A DNA stretch of 64,000 bases from a bacterium (GCA_026224825.1 JAMFRO010000098.1:17846-81845), one strand, 5' to 3'; counted from the stretch's first letter, positions 35,217 to 45,093 are shown. The notes: generated by a model from the letters alone, not told the origin. Numbers and translations are program-made.

Positions 35217-37837
35217 GCGGCGGGGAGGTCCAGTGTGATGATGGTGCCTGGCAGGCCGTCGGCGGGCAGGTCGAGACGGGGGCTTTGGGCGCGGATGTGG
35301 CCGCCCATGGCCTCCGCAAAGGCTTTGGCGATGGCGAGGCCGAGGCCGGTGCCTGGTGCCACGCGGTCGCCACGGCTGGCGCGGAAGAAACTGTCGAACA
35401 CCAAATCCAGCTCGGCGCCGGGGATGCCGACGCCTTCATCGGCGACGCTGAGGGAGACGTTGATGCCGGCGCGGCGCGAGGAGATGGCGATGCGGCTGCC
35501 GGGGGGGGAATATTTGACGCCGTTGTCGAGTAAATTGACCAGGATCTGCTCCAGCAATGCCGGATCGGCGACGACATGGGCGGCGTCGGGTGCCAGATTG
35601 AGGCCGGTGTAGAGGGCGCCGGGGACGCGGGCGATGGCGGCTTCGGCCACGGCGGCGAGCGAGAGACGTTCGCGTTTGACGTCGATGGCACCGGATTCGA
35701 CGCGCGCCATGTCGGTGATGTTGGCGAGGAATTTGCCCATGCGGGTGGTGTCCTCGGTGATGCTGGCGAGGAGGTCGGCGCGGGTGGCGGGGTCCAAAGC
35801 GTCGCCGGAGAGGCTGAGGGTTTCGGCGGCACCCCGGATGCCGGTGAGCGGGGTGCGCAGATCGTGGCTTAGGGAAGACAGCAGCGCGTTGCGGAGTTTC
35901 TGGCTGTCCTCATGCGCGACGGCGCGGGCGGTTTGCATGGAGAGGCGGGCGCGTTCCAGTGCCAGGGCGGTCTGGTCCGCCAAAGTGGTGAGGGTTTGCA
36001 TGACCGGGGCGGCAGGAGCGGTGGCGACACGCGCGCCGAGTACGCCCACGGCCTCGCCATGGGCGTGCAAAGGCAGGAAGAGCCAGGGGACGGAGGGCAA
36101 GGTGGCGGTGCCGGTGCCGGTTTCAATGTCATGGGTCAGGCACCATTCGGCGGCGGCTGTGGCGGCTTCGTCCAGCATTGTGCCGGCGGGGTGGGCGGCT
36201 TCGGGGGTGAGGGCGTTGTTTTGCGCCAGGAGCAGGATGCCGGCCCCGGTGATGGCGGCGGTTTCCTCGGCGGCGGCGGCGAGAACGTCCGACAGGGTGG
36301 CGGCGCGGGAGAGGCGCTGGCCGAAGAGGGAGATGCGGCGCAGGGCCTCTACGCGGGCGGCGGCGGTGGCGGCCTCCTGGCGTACACGCCCGGCCAGAGT
36401 GCCGGTGAGCAGGCCGACCATGAGGAAGACCGCCAGGGCCACGAGGTCGCGCGGGTCCGCCACCGAGAAGGTGTAATAGGGGGGGAGGAAGAAGAAGTTC
36501 CAGAGCAGGAAGCCGGTGATGGCCGTGAAGAGCCCAGGGGCGCGGCCGGAGCGGCTGGCCATGGCGGCGATGAGGCCTGTGAAAATAAGGGCCATGGCCT
36601 CCTGCGGCAGGAGGTTGCGGATGCTGGCGCCGATGAGGGTGATGAGCCCAAGTAAAACGGTGGCCAGCAGGTAGGGGCCCCAGTCGCGCTGCACGGGGGG
36701 CGTTATGGTGCGGCTGGGGGTGGCGGCCGGTAGGGGCACGAAATGCAGGGTGTAGGCGAGAGCCTGGCGGGTGAGGGCCTCGGAAAAACGGCGGCCGAAG
36801 CGGCGGCCGCGAGCGGTGCGGCCGACGACGATATGGGTGATGTTGTGCGCGGCGGCGTAGTCCAGCACGGCGCGCACCATGTCCGGCGCGGATTGGGTGA
36901 TGACCGCACCACCTAGCTGGATTGTGAGGTCGAGGGCGGCTTGCACCTTGGCGTTGTCGTCCGTGCGTTCGATGTGCAGGCTGGTGAGGGGCGCGCGCAA
37001 AGCTTCGGCCAGCCGGGCGGCGTGGCGGACCACGTTGGGCGCGGAATCGTCCGGGCCGATGAGGGCCAGCACTTTTTCCGCCACGGGCCAGGGGCCGGGG
37101 ATGGCGGAGGAGCGCATGTAGCGCGTCACATCCTTGTCTATGCGCTGGGCGGTGCGGCGCAGGGCGATTTCGCGTAAGGCCCCGAGATTGCCCTCGCGGA
37201 AGAAGCCGTCCAGGGCGCGGGCGGCGACATCGGCGCGGTAGATATGGCCTTCCTGCAGGCGGGCGCGCAGCTCCGCCGGGGGCAGGTCGATCAGCTCGAT
37301 CTCATCGGCCATGTCCAGCACGGTGTCCGGCACGGTCTCGGCCACGCGCACGCCGGTGATGCGGGCCACCTGGTCGTTAAGGCTCTCCAGATGCTGGACG
37401 TTGATGGTGGACCAGACATTTATGCCGGCCTCCAGCAGCTCCTGTACGTCCTGCCAGCGTTTGGCGTGGCGTTGGCCGGGGGCGTTGGTGTGGGCCAGCT
37501 CGTCGAGCAGCAGCAAAGCCGGGCGGCGTTTCAGGGCGCCGTCGAGGTCGAATTCCTCCAGCGTCTGGCCGCGATAGGGTACGGGAATGCGGGGGAGGAT
37601 TTCGAGCTCACCGATGGCGTCCACCGTGCCGGCGCGGCCGTGGGTTTCGATGAGGCCGGCGACGACATCCACGCCGCGCGCGCGCTTGGCCTGGGCGGCG
37701 GTGAGCATCTCCCAGGTTTTACCCACGCCGGGGGCGGCGCCGAGGAAGATCTTTAAATGCCCGCGCCCTCCTTGGACCATGCTGGCCAGGAGGGCGTCGG
37801 GGTCCGGGCGGGTGACGTCCGGGGTTGGTTTTGCCAT
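35213..37837 (-). CDS. kdpD: Osmosensitive K+ channel histidine kinase KdpD
   Basis: An 874-residue sensor kinase with all KdpD parts: N-terminal KdpD domain (IFLGAAPGVGKTWEML; LLLDELAHTNAPG), a Usp-like domain (VLALIGPDDSAPNVVRHAA), four closely spaced membrane helices (about residues 390-500), a GAF-like region, HisKA (ALLSSLSHDLRTPLTGIRG) and HATPase (NLLDNGVKYSPPG; GTGLGLAIAKA). It senses low K+/ionic conditions and controls KdpE. Lies downstream of kdpC (6-bp gap) so structural and regulatory genes form one unit. Confidence 0.97.
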   Translation of the reverse strand: MAKPTPDVTRPDPDALLASMVQGGRGHLKIFLGAAPGVGKTWEMLTAAQAKRARGVDVVAGLIETHGRAGTVDAIGELEILPRIPVPYRGQTLEEFDLDGALKRRPALLLLDELAHTNAPGQRHAKRWQDVQELLEAGINVWSTINVQHLESLNDQVARITGVRVAETVPDTVLDMADEIELIDLPPAELRARLQEGHIYRADVAARALDGFFREGNLGALREIALRRTAQRIDKDVTRYMRSSAIPGPWPVAEKVLALIGPDDSAPNVVRHAARLAEALRAPLTSLHIERTDDNAKVQAALDLTIQLGGAVITQSAPDMVRAVLDYAAAHNITHIVVGRTARGRRFGRRFSEALTRQALAYTLHFVPLPAATPSRTITPPVQRDWGPYLLATVLLGLITLIGASIRNLLPQEAMALIFTGLIAAMASRSGRAPGLFTAITGFLLWNFFFLPPYYTFSVADPRDLVALAVFLMVGLLTGTLAGRVRQEAATAAARVEALRRISLFGQRLSRAATLSDVLAAAAEETAAITGAGILLLAQNNALTPEAAHPAGTMLDEAATAAAEWCLTHDIETGTGTATLPSVPWLFLPLHAHGEAVGVLGARVATAPAAPVMQTLTTLADQTALALERARLSMQTARAVAHEDSQKLRNALLSSLSHDLRTPLTGIRGAAETLSLSGDALDPATRADLLASITEDTTRMGKFLANITDMARVESGAIDVKRERLSLAAVAEAAIARVPGALYTGLNLAPDAAHVVADPALLEQILVNLLDNGVKYSPPGSRIAISSRRAGINVSLSVADEGVGIPGAELDLVFDSFFRASRGDRVAPGTGLGLAIAKAFAEAMGGHIRAQSPRLDLPADGLPGTIITLDLPAA

Positions 37838-37843
37838 ACGGGA

Positions 37844-38419
37844 TTATTGGGCTGGCAACTGGTCCAAGGCAAGGTTGAGCTGCAGCACGTTGACGCGGTC
37901 GGTGCCGATGATGCCGAGGAAGGCATGCTGGGCGAGTTGGTCGACCACAGCGGTGACACTGGCCTCAGGCAGATGGCGCGCGGCGGCCACGGCGGGCGCC
38001 TGGCGTAGGGCGTTATCGAGCGAGATGTCGGGGTCGAGGCCGGAGCCGGAGGCGGTGGCGGCGTCGGCCGGGACCGGGCCGGGGCCGAAGGCTTTGGTGT
38101 AGGCGGCGATGCGGCCCTGCACGGTGGTGAGGAGAGCGGCGCTGGTGGGGGCGAGGTTGGAAGCGCCCGAGGTGTTCTCGGTATAGGGGTTGGGGCTCAA
38201 CGCCGAGGGACGGGGCTCAAAGTATTTGGCGCTGGTAAAATTCTGGCCGATGAGGCGCGAGCCGATGACCTGGCCGTTGCTTGTGATGAGCGAGCCATTG
38301 GCCTGCCAGGGCAAAGTGAGCTGCATGGCGCCGGTGAAGGCCTCAGGGAGCAGAAAACCCAGGAAGAGGCTGAAGAGGATGACCAGCGATAAAGCCGGGC
38401 GGAGTTCGCGGAGAATCAT
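37844..38419 (-). CDS. kdpC: K+-transporting ATPase subunit KdpC
   Basis: A 191-residue protein with one N-terminal membrane helix (SLVILFSLFLGFLLPEAF) and the periplasmic KdpC domain: GSRLIGQNFTSAKYFEPRPS, NLAPTSAALL and the C-terminal SGLDPDISLDNALRQAPAVA(A)AR, followed by LGIIGTDRVNVLQLNLALD. KdpC stabilises the KdpFABC complex and helps nucleotide use by KdpB. 13-bp gap to kdpB. Confidence 0.97.
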   Translation of the reverse strand: MILRELRPALSLVILFSLFLGFLLPEAFTGAMQLTLPWQANGSLITSNGQVIGSRLIGQNFTSAKYFEPRPSALSPNPYTENTSGASNLAPTSAALLTTVQGRIAAYTKAFGPGPVPADAATASGSGLDPDISLDNALRQAPAVAAARHLPEASVTAVVDQLAQHAFLGIIGTDRVNVLQLNLALDQLPAQ

Positions 38420-38432
38420 TGTTCTGATCCAG

Positions 38433-40466
38433 TTATGAAAAGACGTGAAAGAGGCTCAAACCCACGTCGATGAGTTTGATGCCGGCGAAGGGGGCGATGA
38501 TGCCGCCGACGCCGTAGACGAGCAGGTTGCGCTTGAGCAAAGCCGCCGCACCGATGGCGCGGAATTTGACGCCGCGCAGAGCGAGCGGCACCAGGGCGAC
38601 GATGATCAGCGCGTTGAAGATGACGGCTGAGAGGATGGCGCTCTCGGGCGTGCGCAGATGCATGACGTTGAGGGCCGCGAGCTGCGGGTAGGTGCCCACG
38701 AAGATGGCCGGTAGGATGGCAAAATATTTCGAGATGTCGTTGGCGATGGAGAAGGTGGTGAGCGCGCCACGGGTGATGAGGAGCTGCTTGCCGATCTCCA
38801 CGATCTCGATGAGTTTTGTCGGGTCGCTGTCGAGATCCACCATGTTGCCGGCTTCACGCGCGGCTTGCGTGCCGGTTTGCATGGCCACACCTACGTCGGC
38901 CTGCGCCAGCGCGGGGGCGTCGTTGGTGCCGTCGCCGCACATGGCGACGAGGCGGCCTTCGGACTGAATCTTGCGTATGTAGTCCAGTTTGTTCTGCGGT
39001 GTGGCTTCGGCGATGTAGTCGTCCACACCGGCTTCGGCGGCGATGGCGGCGGCGGTGATGCGGTTGTCACCCGTGACCATGACCGTGCGGATGCCCATGG
39101 CGCGCAGGGCGGCGAAACGATCCTTGATGCCGGGTTTGACGATGTCCTTCAGCTCGATGGCACCGAGCAGGCGGCCGTTGGCGGAGACCGCCAGAGGTGT
39201 TGAGCCGGCGCGGGCGATGCGGGCGATGGAGTCGACGAAGGTTGCATCCGCCGTACCCGAGAGGGAGGCGAGAACGGAGTCCACCGCGCCCTTGCGGTAG
39301 GATTTGCCGGCGAAGTCCACGCCGGACATGCGGGTGTTGGCCGAGAAGGGGATGATTGTCGCGTCCGCCGGGCGCTCCGGTGCCAATTGGTAACGGTCGC
39401 GCGCCAAAGCCAGGATCGAGCGGCCTTCGGGTGTGTCGTCACCGAGGCTGGCATAGGCGCAGGCTTCGGCGAGGTCGCGCTCGTTGACGCCGGGCACGGG
39501 GTAAAAACCCGAGGCCATGCGGTTGCCGAAGGTGATGGTGCCGGTTTTGTCCAGCAGCAGCGCGTCCACATCGCCGGCAGCCTCGACCGCACGTCCTGAA
39601 GTCGCAACCACGTTGAAGCGCACCAGGCGGTCCATGCCGGCGATGCCGATGGCCGATAGCAACCCGCCGATGGTGGTGGGGATGAGGCAGACCAGCAAAG
39701 CGGCCAGCACGGGGATGGAGAAGCGCGTGCCGGAATACTGGCCGAAGCCGACCAGCGTAACGACCGCGACGAGGAAGACGATGGTGAGACCGGCGAGCAA
39801 TATGTTCAGCGCGATCTCATTGGGGGTTTTGCGGCGCTCGGCACCTTCCACCAGCGCGATCATACGGTCCAGAAAGGTGGAGCCGGCATCGGCGGTGATG
39901 CGAACCACCAGCCAGTCCGACACCACCTGCGTGCCGCCGGTGACGGCGGAACGGTCGCCACCGGCCTCGCGCACCACGGGGGCGGATTCGCCGGTGACCG
40001 CACTCTCATTCACGCTGGCGATGCCTTCGATGATTTCACCATCGGAAGGGACGAGATCGCCGGTTTCCACCAGCACGATGTCGCCACGGCGCAGATCCGA
40101 TGCGGCGGTGGGTTTGTAGAGGGCGCGGTCGCGCTGGTCGATCATGACCTTTGCCATGGTGTCTGACCGGGCGCGGCGCAAGCTTTCAGCGCGGGCACGG
40201 CCACGGCCTTCGGCGACGGCTTCGGCGAAGGTGGCGAAGATGACCGTGAGCCAGAGCCAGGCGGCGATGGTGATGGGAAACCCCGCCGGGTGGTGGGTGA
40301 CGACGGCCTCGATGCCCGTGGCCGTGACCAAAGCGGCCACGATTTCCGTAACGAAGATGACCGGATTGCGGGCGAGGGTGATGGGATTCAGTTTGAAGAC
40401 GGAATCCACAGCCGCGCGGCGGATGATACGGGCATCAAACAGAGAGATGGTGTCTGCGCTTGCCAT
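38433..40466 (-). CDS. kdpB: K+-transporting P-type ATPase subunit KdpB
   Basis: A 677-residue P-type ATPase subunit. Actuator TGES as [16 protein letters not shown], phosphorylation site [16 protein letters not shown] (Asp), nucleotide domain [11 protein letters not shown], and hinge [14 protein letters not shown] / [23 protein letters not shown] 40466 starts [14 protein letters not shown]; upstream in-frame DNA belongs to the kdpA end. It energises K+ uptake through KdpA. Confidence 0.98.
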   Translation of the reverse strand: MASADTISLFDARIIRRAAVDSVFKLNPITLARNPVIFVTEIVAALVTATGIEAVVTHHPAGFPITIAAWLWLTVIFATFAEAVAEGRGRARAESLRRARSDTMAKVMIDQRDRALYKPTAASDLRRGDIVLVETGDLVPSDGEIIEGIASVNESAVTGESAPVVREAGGDRSAVTGGTQVVSDWLVVRITADAGSTFLDRMIALVEGAERRKTPNEIALNILLAGLTIVFLVAVVTLVGFGQYSGTRFSIPVLAALLVCLIPTTIGGLLSAIGIAGMDRLVRFNVVATSGRAVEAAGDVDALLLDKTGTITFGNRMASGFYPVPGVNERDLAEACAYASLGDDTPEGRSILALARDRYQLAPERPADATIIPFSANTRMSGVDFAGKSYRKGAVDSVLASLSGTADATFVDSIARIARAGSTPLAVSANGRLLGAIELKDIVKPGIKDRFAALRAMGIRTVMVTGDNRITAAAIAAEAGVDDYIAEATPQNKLDYIRKIQSEGRLVAMCGDGTNDAPALAQADVGVAMQTGTQAAREAGNMVDLDSDPTKLIEIVEIGKQLLITRGALTTFSIANDISKYFAILPAIFVGTYPQLAALNVMHLRTPESAILSAVIFNALIIVALVPLALRGVKFRAIGAAALLKRNLLVYGVGGIIAPFAGIKLIDVGLSLFHVFS

Positions 40467-40467
40467 G

Positions 40468-42162
40468 TTAAAAAGTCTTTCCGGTGTAGAGGAGGAAATG
40501 TTCGGCGATGGGGCCGAGGGTGTCGGCGGGCATGAACTGCAAGCCGCCAAGGATGATGATGACGCCGATGAGCAGGAAGATGAACAGCGGGCCCGTGGTG
40601 GGGAAGGTACCGGCACTGGCCGGGAGTTTTGGTTTGGCGGCCAGGCTGCCCGCAATCGCCAGTATGGGGATCATGAAGGCGAAACGGCCGAACAGCATGG
40701 CGGCACCCAGGCCGTAGTCGAGCAGAGGTGTGTCGGCGGTGAGGCCGGCGAAGGCGCTGCCGTTATTCTCCGTGGCGGAGGACCAGGCGTAGAGCATCTC
40801 GCTCAGGCCGTGCGGGCCGGCGTTTTCCAGCGAGCTGACACCGGAGGCGGTGACGAGGGAGAAGGCCGAACCCGAGAGAATGAAGAGGGTGAGGATCAGC
40901 ACGCCGAGCATGGCGAGTTTGATCTCCTTGGCCTGCACTTTTTTGCCGAGATATTCCGGGGTTCTGCCGACCATCAGACCAGCAACGAATACCGCGAGAA
41001 GCGCGAAGACGATGATGGTGTAGAAGCCGGAGCCGACACCGCCGGGGGTGACTTCGCCGAGCTGCATCAGAAACATCGGGATGGCGCCGCCGAGCGGTGT
41101 GTAGCTATCCGTGAAACTGTCTACCGCACCGGTGGATGTGCCGGTGGCGGCGACGTTGAAGGTGGTGCTGGCGGGGATGCCGAAGCGCATCTCCTTGCCT
41201 TCCCAGTTGCCGTTGGCGGTGATGCCGGCGGCGATATGCTGCGGGTTGCCGGCGGCTTCAGCCGCGTAGGAACCGACGCAACCGAGGGCGAGGATGATGG
41301 CCATGGCGGCCATCAAAGCGCGGCCCTGGGCTTTGTCCTTCACCATATGGCCGAAGGTGATGGGCAGCGCGAAACCGATGACCAGGAGCAACCAGGTTTC
41401 GAAAAGATTGGTCCAGGCATTGGGGTTTTCGAAAGGATGGCCGGAGTTGGCGTTGAAGAAGCCGCCGCCGTTGGTGCCGAGTTCCTTTATGGCCTCCTGC
41501 AAGGCGGCGGGGCCGATGGCGAGCGTTTGCGCGCCCGCATTCAGCGTGTGAACGTCCACAGCCTGCGCAAAGGTTTGCGGCACGCCGGCGATGACCAGCA
41601 ATGTTGCCGCAACAAGCGATACGGGGAGGAGCAGGTAGAGGGTGACGCGGGTGAGATCGACATAGAAATTGCCGATGGTTTTCAGGCTGCCGGCGGTGAA
41701 CGCACGCATGACGGCAGCAGCGGCGGCGATGCCGGCGGCGGCCGAGATGAACATGTGGACCACAAGCCCGAACACCTGCGCGCCGTTGGAGATTTGACCC
41801 TCCGGCACATAGGCCTGCCAATTGGTGTTGGTGGCGAAGCTGGCCGCGGTATTAAAGGCCAAACGCGGGGACATGCCGGCGATGTGCAGCGGATTCCACG
41901 GCAGGTAATATTGCAGCCGCAGCATGGCGTAGAGCAGCCCGAAATGAATGACGCTGAGCAGCAGCAGCGCAATGGCGTAGCCCTGCCATTGCATCGAGCG
42001 CGCCTCATCCACCCCGGCGAGGCGGTAGAAGCCGCGCTCCACCGGGCGGAGCCAGGTGACCCGGCCTTCGAAAATGGCGGCTATGTAGCGGCCGAGCGGA
42101 AACGCCGCGCCGAGCACGAGGGCAAATAAAAGGGCTATATAGAGCAGGCCTTGCGTTGTCAT
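40468..42162 (-). CDS. kdpA: K+-transporting ATPase subunit KdpA
   Basis: A 564-residue channel-like membrane protein of the SKT superfamily. Selectivity-loop segments are visible as [11 protein letters not shown] (loop 1), [19 protein letters not shown] (loop 2), and TEVTPGG-like [14 protein letters not shown] (loop 3), plus [18 protein letters not shown] (loop 4). It binds and conducts K+. The kdpB ribosome-binding site lies in its last codons (1-bp gap). Four bases separate it from the kdpF stop. Confidence 0.97.
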   Translation of the reverse strand: MTTQGLLYIALLFALVLGAAFPLGRYIAAIFEGRVTWLRPVERGFYRLAGVDEARSMQWQGYAIALLLLSVIHFGLLYAMLRLQYYLPWNPLHIAGMSPRLAFNTAASFATNTNWQAYVPEGQISNGAQVFGLVVHMFISAAAGIAAAAAVMRAFTAGSLKTIGNFYVDLTRVTLYLLLPVSLVAATLLVIAGVPQTFAQAVDVHTLNAGAQTLAIGPAALQEAIKELGTNGGGFFNANSGHPFENPNAWTNLFETWLLLVIGFALPITFGHMVKDKAQGRALMAAMAIILALGCVGSYAAEAAGNPQHIAAGITANGNWEGKEMRFGIPASTTFNVAATGTSTGAVDSFTDSYTPLGGAIPMFLMQLGEVTPGGVGSGFYTIIVFALLAVFVAGLMVGRTPEYLGKKVQAKEIKLAMLGVLILTLFILSGSAFSLVTASGVSSLENAGPHGLSEMLYAWSSATENNGSAFAGLTADTPLLDYGLGAAMLFGRFAFMIPILAIAGSLAAKPKLPASAGTFPTTGPLFIFLLIGVIIILGGLQFMPADTLGPIAEHFLLYTGKTF

Positions 42163-42166
42163 GGCG

Positions 42167-42253
42167 CTAAAAATCCTCGGGCCGCAGCAGGGCCCAGACG
42201 AGGTAGATGAGAAGGAGCGAAGATACGGCGCCGCCGGCGATGAGATCGAACAT
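42167..42253 (-). CDS. kdpF: KdpF small subunit (28 aa)
   Basis: Read by hand: ATG 42253 to TAG 42167, MFDLIAGGAVSSLLLIYLVW then ALLRPEDF. One membrane helix and the terminal LLRPE-F signature (compare ALINAEAF/ALLRPERF of other KdpF proteins) identify it. KdpF stabilises the KdpFABC complex by helping bind lipid. Its ATG overlaps the stop of an even smaller frame upstream (TGATG). Confidence 0.9.
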   Translation of the reverse strand: MFDLIAGGAVSSLLLIYLVWALLRPEDF

Positions 42254-42336
42254 CACACGCGCTCGCAGGCTGGAACGTAAAGAATAAGCAGAGCGAAAAT
42301 AACGCCGCCTGCCAGAATAGAGATGAGATCACCCAT
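42253..42336 (-). CDS. Micro-protein upstream of kdpF (27 aa, one membrane helix)
   Basis: ATG 42336 to TGA 42253 encodes MGDLISILAGGVIFALLILY then VPACERV. A well-spaced AAAGGAA ribosome-binding site and the TGATG overlap with kdpF argue that it is translated. Similar tiny proteins ending in LY-x-x-x-CERL/V precede kdpF in other bacteria, as I recall; no function is known. It could be an extra Kdp subunit or a leader that couples translation. Confidence 0.7.
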   Translation of the reverse strand: MGDLISILAGGVIFALLILYVPACERV

Positions 42337-42414
42337 TGAGAGGTTCCTTTCAGTGCGCCGGTATGCGCCGCACGGCGTAAACCCGCGATGTGGAAACGGG
42401 GGCATGTGCATAAA

Positions 42415-42625
42415 GAACGTATAAAAAGGCCAGGGCTCTGCCGTCGTGCGAAGCACGCCTCCGGCGTGACGACCCGCCAAGGGCCGAAAGGCCCTTGGAT
42501 CCCGCTACTTAAGACTTAAAAAAGAGGCCTGCCACCACGGTGTTTGAAACACCTAGGAGGCAGGCCTCTTTTTTAAGTCTAACTAATGGGGGTCTGGGGC
42601 GGAGCCCCAGCCTTTTTATACGTTC
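42415..42625. repeat. Nested modular palindrome, copy B, overlapping the puuA stop
   Basis: Outer arms GAACGTATAAAAAGGC (42415-42430) and its exact complement (42610-42625) form a 16-bp stem; the right arm contains the last two codons and the stop of the downstream-lying puuA gene. Inner arms 42512-42533 and 42559-42580 are the same perfect stem as in copy A. The left arm has an extra hairpin module (42442-42472, containing GCGAAGCACGCCTCCGGCGT) shared with copy C; the right arm lacks the CTCAGGCCCC segment of copy A. Confidence 0.93.
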
Positions 42626-43965
42626 AATAGCAAATGCTCGCGTTCCCACGACGAGATGACGCGCAGGTAGGTTTCGTACTCCAGGCGTTTTACGGCCACC
42701 AGTACGTCTACCAGTTTGTCGCCGAGGATTTCGCGGATGGGTTTGCTGTCGTTCATCAAATCCAGCGCGTGGGAGAGTTCTCGGGGGAGCGTGTATTCGC
42801 CGGTGTAGGCGCTGCCGATTTGTTCTGTGGTGGGTTCTAGTTTTTCGACCATGCCAAGGTAGCCGCAGGCGAGTGTGGCGGCGAAGGCGAGGTAGGGGTT
42901 GGCGTCGGCGCCGGGCACGCGGTTTTCCACGCGCATGGCGGAGGCATCGCCGAAGGGCACGCGCAGGCCGCAGGTGCGGTTATCGTAACCCCATTGCAGG
43001 TTGATGGGGGCGTTGGAGAAGCGCGTCAGGCGGCGGTAGGAATTCACGTTGGGGGCGAAGATGGGCATGGTTGCGGGGATGTATTTTTGCAGGCCGGCGA
43101 TGTAGCGGCGGAAGAGTTTGCTGGCTTTGCCGTCGGCGCCGGCGAAGAGGTTTTTGCCGGTTTCGGGGTCGACGATGCTCTGGTGCACATGCATGGCCGA
43201 GCCGGGTTCGCCGCCCATGGGTTTGGCCATGAAGGTGGCGTAGATGTTGTGGCGCAGGGCGACTTCGCGCACCGTGCGTTTGAACAGGAAGACCTGGTCG
43301 GCGAGTGCCAGCGGGTCGCCGTGCAGGAAGTTGATTTCCACCTGGGCGGCACCTTCCTCATGGATCAACGTGTCGAGATCCATCTCCTGCAGGTCGCAGA
43401 AATCGTACATTTCCTCGAACAGCGGGTCGAATTCGTTCACCGCGTCGATGGAGTAGCTCTGGCGCCCGGTTTCCTGCCGGCCGGAGCGGCCGACGGGGGG
43501 CACGAGCGGGTAGTCGGGGTCGGTGTTGCGGGCGACGAGGTAGAATTCAAGTTCCGGGGCCAGAACGGGTTTCCAGCCCTTGTCCTCGTAAAGCTTCAGC
43601 ACGCTGCGCAACACTTGCCGAGGCGCCATCGGCACCGGCGTGCCGTTCGCGTATTGGCAATCATGGATGATCTGCGCCGTGGGTTCATGCGCCCAGGGCA
43701 CCAGGCGGACGGTGGAGGCATCGGCGATCAGCTTGATGTCGATGATCGCGGGGTCGGAGAGCCTGTCCTCGGGGTCGTCCGGATATTCGCCGGTGACGGA
43801 TTGGATGAAGATGGCTTCCGGCAGGCGGGGCGCGCCGCCCTGGAAGAATTTCTGCGCCGGCATGATCTTGCCGCGCGGGATGCCGGTTATATCCGGCACC
43901 ATGCATTCCACTTCGGTGATTCGATGTTCGTCGAACCACTCTTTGAGGTCGATTTCTTTAGCCAT
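42616..43965 (-). CDS. puuA: Glutamine synthetase-family gamma-glutamylpolyamine synthetase (PuuA-like)
   Basis: A 449-residue glutamine-synthetase fold protein: VPDITGIPRGKIMPAQKF at the N-terminus, APELEFYLV (metal Glu), HEEGAAQVEINFLHGDPL, AMHVHQSI (ATP-site His), GYDNRTCGLRVPFGDASAMR and ENRVPGADANPYLAFAATLA. This pattern (GIPRGK, HGD) is that of the GlnA4/PuuA branch rather than nitrogen-assimilating GlnA. Placement after a putrescine ABC transporter supports gamma-glutamylation of putrescine. Its stop codon lies within palindrome copy B. Other puu steps (B, C, D) are not in the window. Confidence 0.85.
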   Translation of the reverse strand: MAKEIDLKEWFDEHRITEVECMVPDITGIPRGKIMPAQKFFQGGAPRLPEAIFIQSVTGEYPDDPEDRLSDPAIIDIKLIADASTVRLVPWAHEPTAQIIHDCQYANGTPVPMAPRQVLRSVLKLYEDKGWKPVLAPELEFYLVARNTDPDYPLVPPVGRSGRQETGRQSYSIDAVNEFDPLFEEMYDFCDLQEMDLDTLIHEEGAAQVEINFLHGDPLALADQVFLFKRTVREVALRHNIYATFMAKPMGGEPGSAMHVHQSIVDPETGKNLFAGADGKASKLFRRYIAGLQKYIPATMPIFAPNVNSYRRLTRFSNAPINLQWGYDNRTCGLRVPFGDASAMRVENRVPGADANPYLAFAATLACGYLGMVEKLEPTTEQIGSAYTGEYTLPRELSHALDLMNDSKPIREILGDKLVDVLVAVKRLEYETYLRVISSWEREHLLLNV

Positions 43966-43980
43966 TTTATCCTCGATTGG

Positions 43981-44006
43981 GGCGCGGCACCGTTGGGTGC
44001 CGCGCC
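43981..44006 (-). promoter_or_regulatory. Intercistronic hairpin between potF and puuA
   Basis: An 11-bp perfect stem GGCGCGGCACC / GGTGCCGCGCC with a four-base loop in the 63-bp gap after the potF stop. No U-tract follows, so it is more likely an mRNA-stabilising or partial-attenuation hairpin after the highly needed binding protein than a full terminator. Confidence 0.7.
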
Positions 44007-44028
44007 GCCCGGTTTACGGAAGCGTGTT

Positions 44029-45093
44029 TTACTGGAGTACGCTGGTCCAGATCTGGTTGAAGAGTTTGAACTGCGCCCCGCGCAAGGGGGCGAGGAAGGT
44101 GAGGTTCTTCAGGTCGTCGTCATTCGGCACGATGAGGCGTGAGGCGAGAATGCCGGAGAGCTGTGGCTGCGAGGCCTGATTTGGGCTGGCGTAGGTGTTG
44201 TAGTTGGACAAAGCCGCGCCGACATTGGCATCGAGGATGTAGTTGATGAATTCGGCGGCGAGGTCCGGATGCGGCGCATGGGTGGGGATGGCCATGGTAT
44301 CGACCCAGATTTCGGAGCCCTGGCTCGGCAGGTAATATTTCAGCTTGAGGCAGGTGCCGTCGGACTGGCAGGTCGCGACATCGCCGTTATAGGCCATGGA
44401 GACCGCGATCAGCCCGTCCTTCACCTGGCCGAGGCCTGGGGTTTCATCGACGAAACCGGCGAAATTGGGCCGTTTCTTGGTCTGCACGATCAATTTGGCC
44501 GCGGCCAGCCATTGGCTTTCCTGGCTGCAGTTGAAGCCGTAGCCGAGATAGGCGCAGGCGGCGGCGATCTGGTCGCGCCCTTCGCCTTTGGGGATCACGA
44601 ATGGGTAGTTGGGGTTGATCTTGGGATCGAACAGCACATCCCAGCCGGTGCCGGGGTTGGGCAGCTTCTTCGGGTCGTAGACGATGCCGGTGGTGCCCCA
44701 TTGATAAGGGATCGAGTATTGGTCGTTGGGGTCGTATGCCGGGTTCTGGAATTTGGCGAAGAGATTCTTGAAATTCGGCACTTTGCCATGGTCCACCGGC
44801 TGCAGCAGGCCTTCATCCACCAGCTCGGGCACATAATAGGAGGAAGGCACCACGACATCATATTGTGAGTCACCGCCGGCGCGCAGTTTCGCCTCCATTT
44901 CGGCATTGCTCTCGTAATCGGTCTCCACCACCGTACAGCCGCATTGCAGCTCGAAACCGTCGATAATGCCCTCGGTGATGTAGCTGGACCAGATGAACAG
45001 GTTGAGCGTTGGCTGCGCGGCCTGGGCGGGCCGGGCTGTGGTACAGAGCCCCAGGGCCAGCGCCCCGGCGGCGATAAGGGGTAGTCTTTTCAT
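44029..45093 (-). CDS. potF: Putrescine-binding periplasmic protein
   Basis: A 354-residue secreted binding protein with a Sec signal (LPLIAAGALALGLCTTARPAQA). Family motifs: LNLFIWSSYITEGIIDGFEL, CTVVETDYESNAEMEAKL, YDVVVPSSYYVPELVDEG, YSIPYQWGTTGIVYDP and AEFINYILDANVGAAL, as in PotD/PotF. Binds putrescine/spermidine for the ABC importer encoded by the upstream genes. It overlaps potI by 4 bp. Confidence 0.93.
   Translation of the reverse strand: MKRLPLIAAGALALGLCTTARPAQAAQPTLNLFIWSSYITEGIIDGFELQCGCTVVETDYESNAEMEAKLRAGGDSQYDVVVPSSYYVPELVDEGLLQPVDHGKVPNFKNLFAKFQNPAYDPNDQYSIPYQWGTTGIVYDPKKLPNPGTGWDVLFDPKINPNYPFVIPKGEGRDQIAAACAYLGYGFNCSQESQWLAAAKLIVQTKKRPNFAGFVDETPGLGQVKDGLIAVSMAYNGDVATCQSDGTCLKLKYYLPSQGSEIWVDTMAIPTHAPHPDLAAEFINYILDANVGAALSNYNTYASPNQASQPQLSGILASRLIVPNDDDLKNLTFLAPLRGAQFKLFNQIWTSVLQ

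Noticed and set aside
34084..35832. Long minus-strand frame of 582 codons across kdpE/kdpD
   Set aside because: Low-complexity Ser/Pro/Arg translation; its end reads through palindromic repeats. It is a shadow of kdpD and the repeats.
40144..42129. 661-codon plus-strand frame opposite kdpA/kdpB
   Set aside because: Gly/Glu-rich antisense frame; kdpA and kdpB are unambiguous on the other strand.
42337..42414. KdpE-binding site in the kdp leader
   Set aside because: TTCTTTATGCACATG is T-rich but does not give a convincing repeat or known KdpE box, so it was not annotated.
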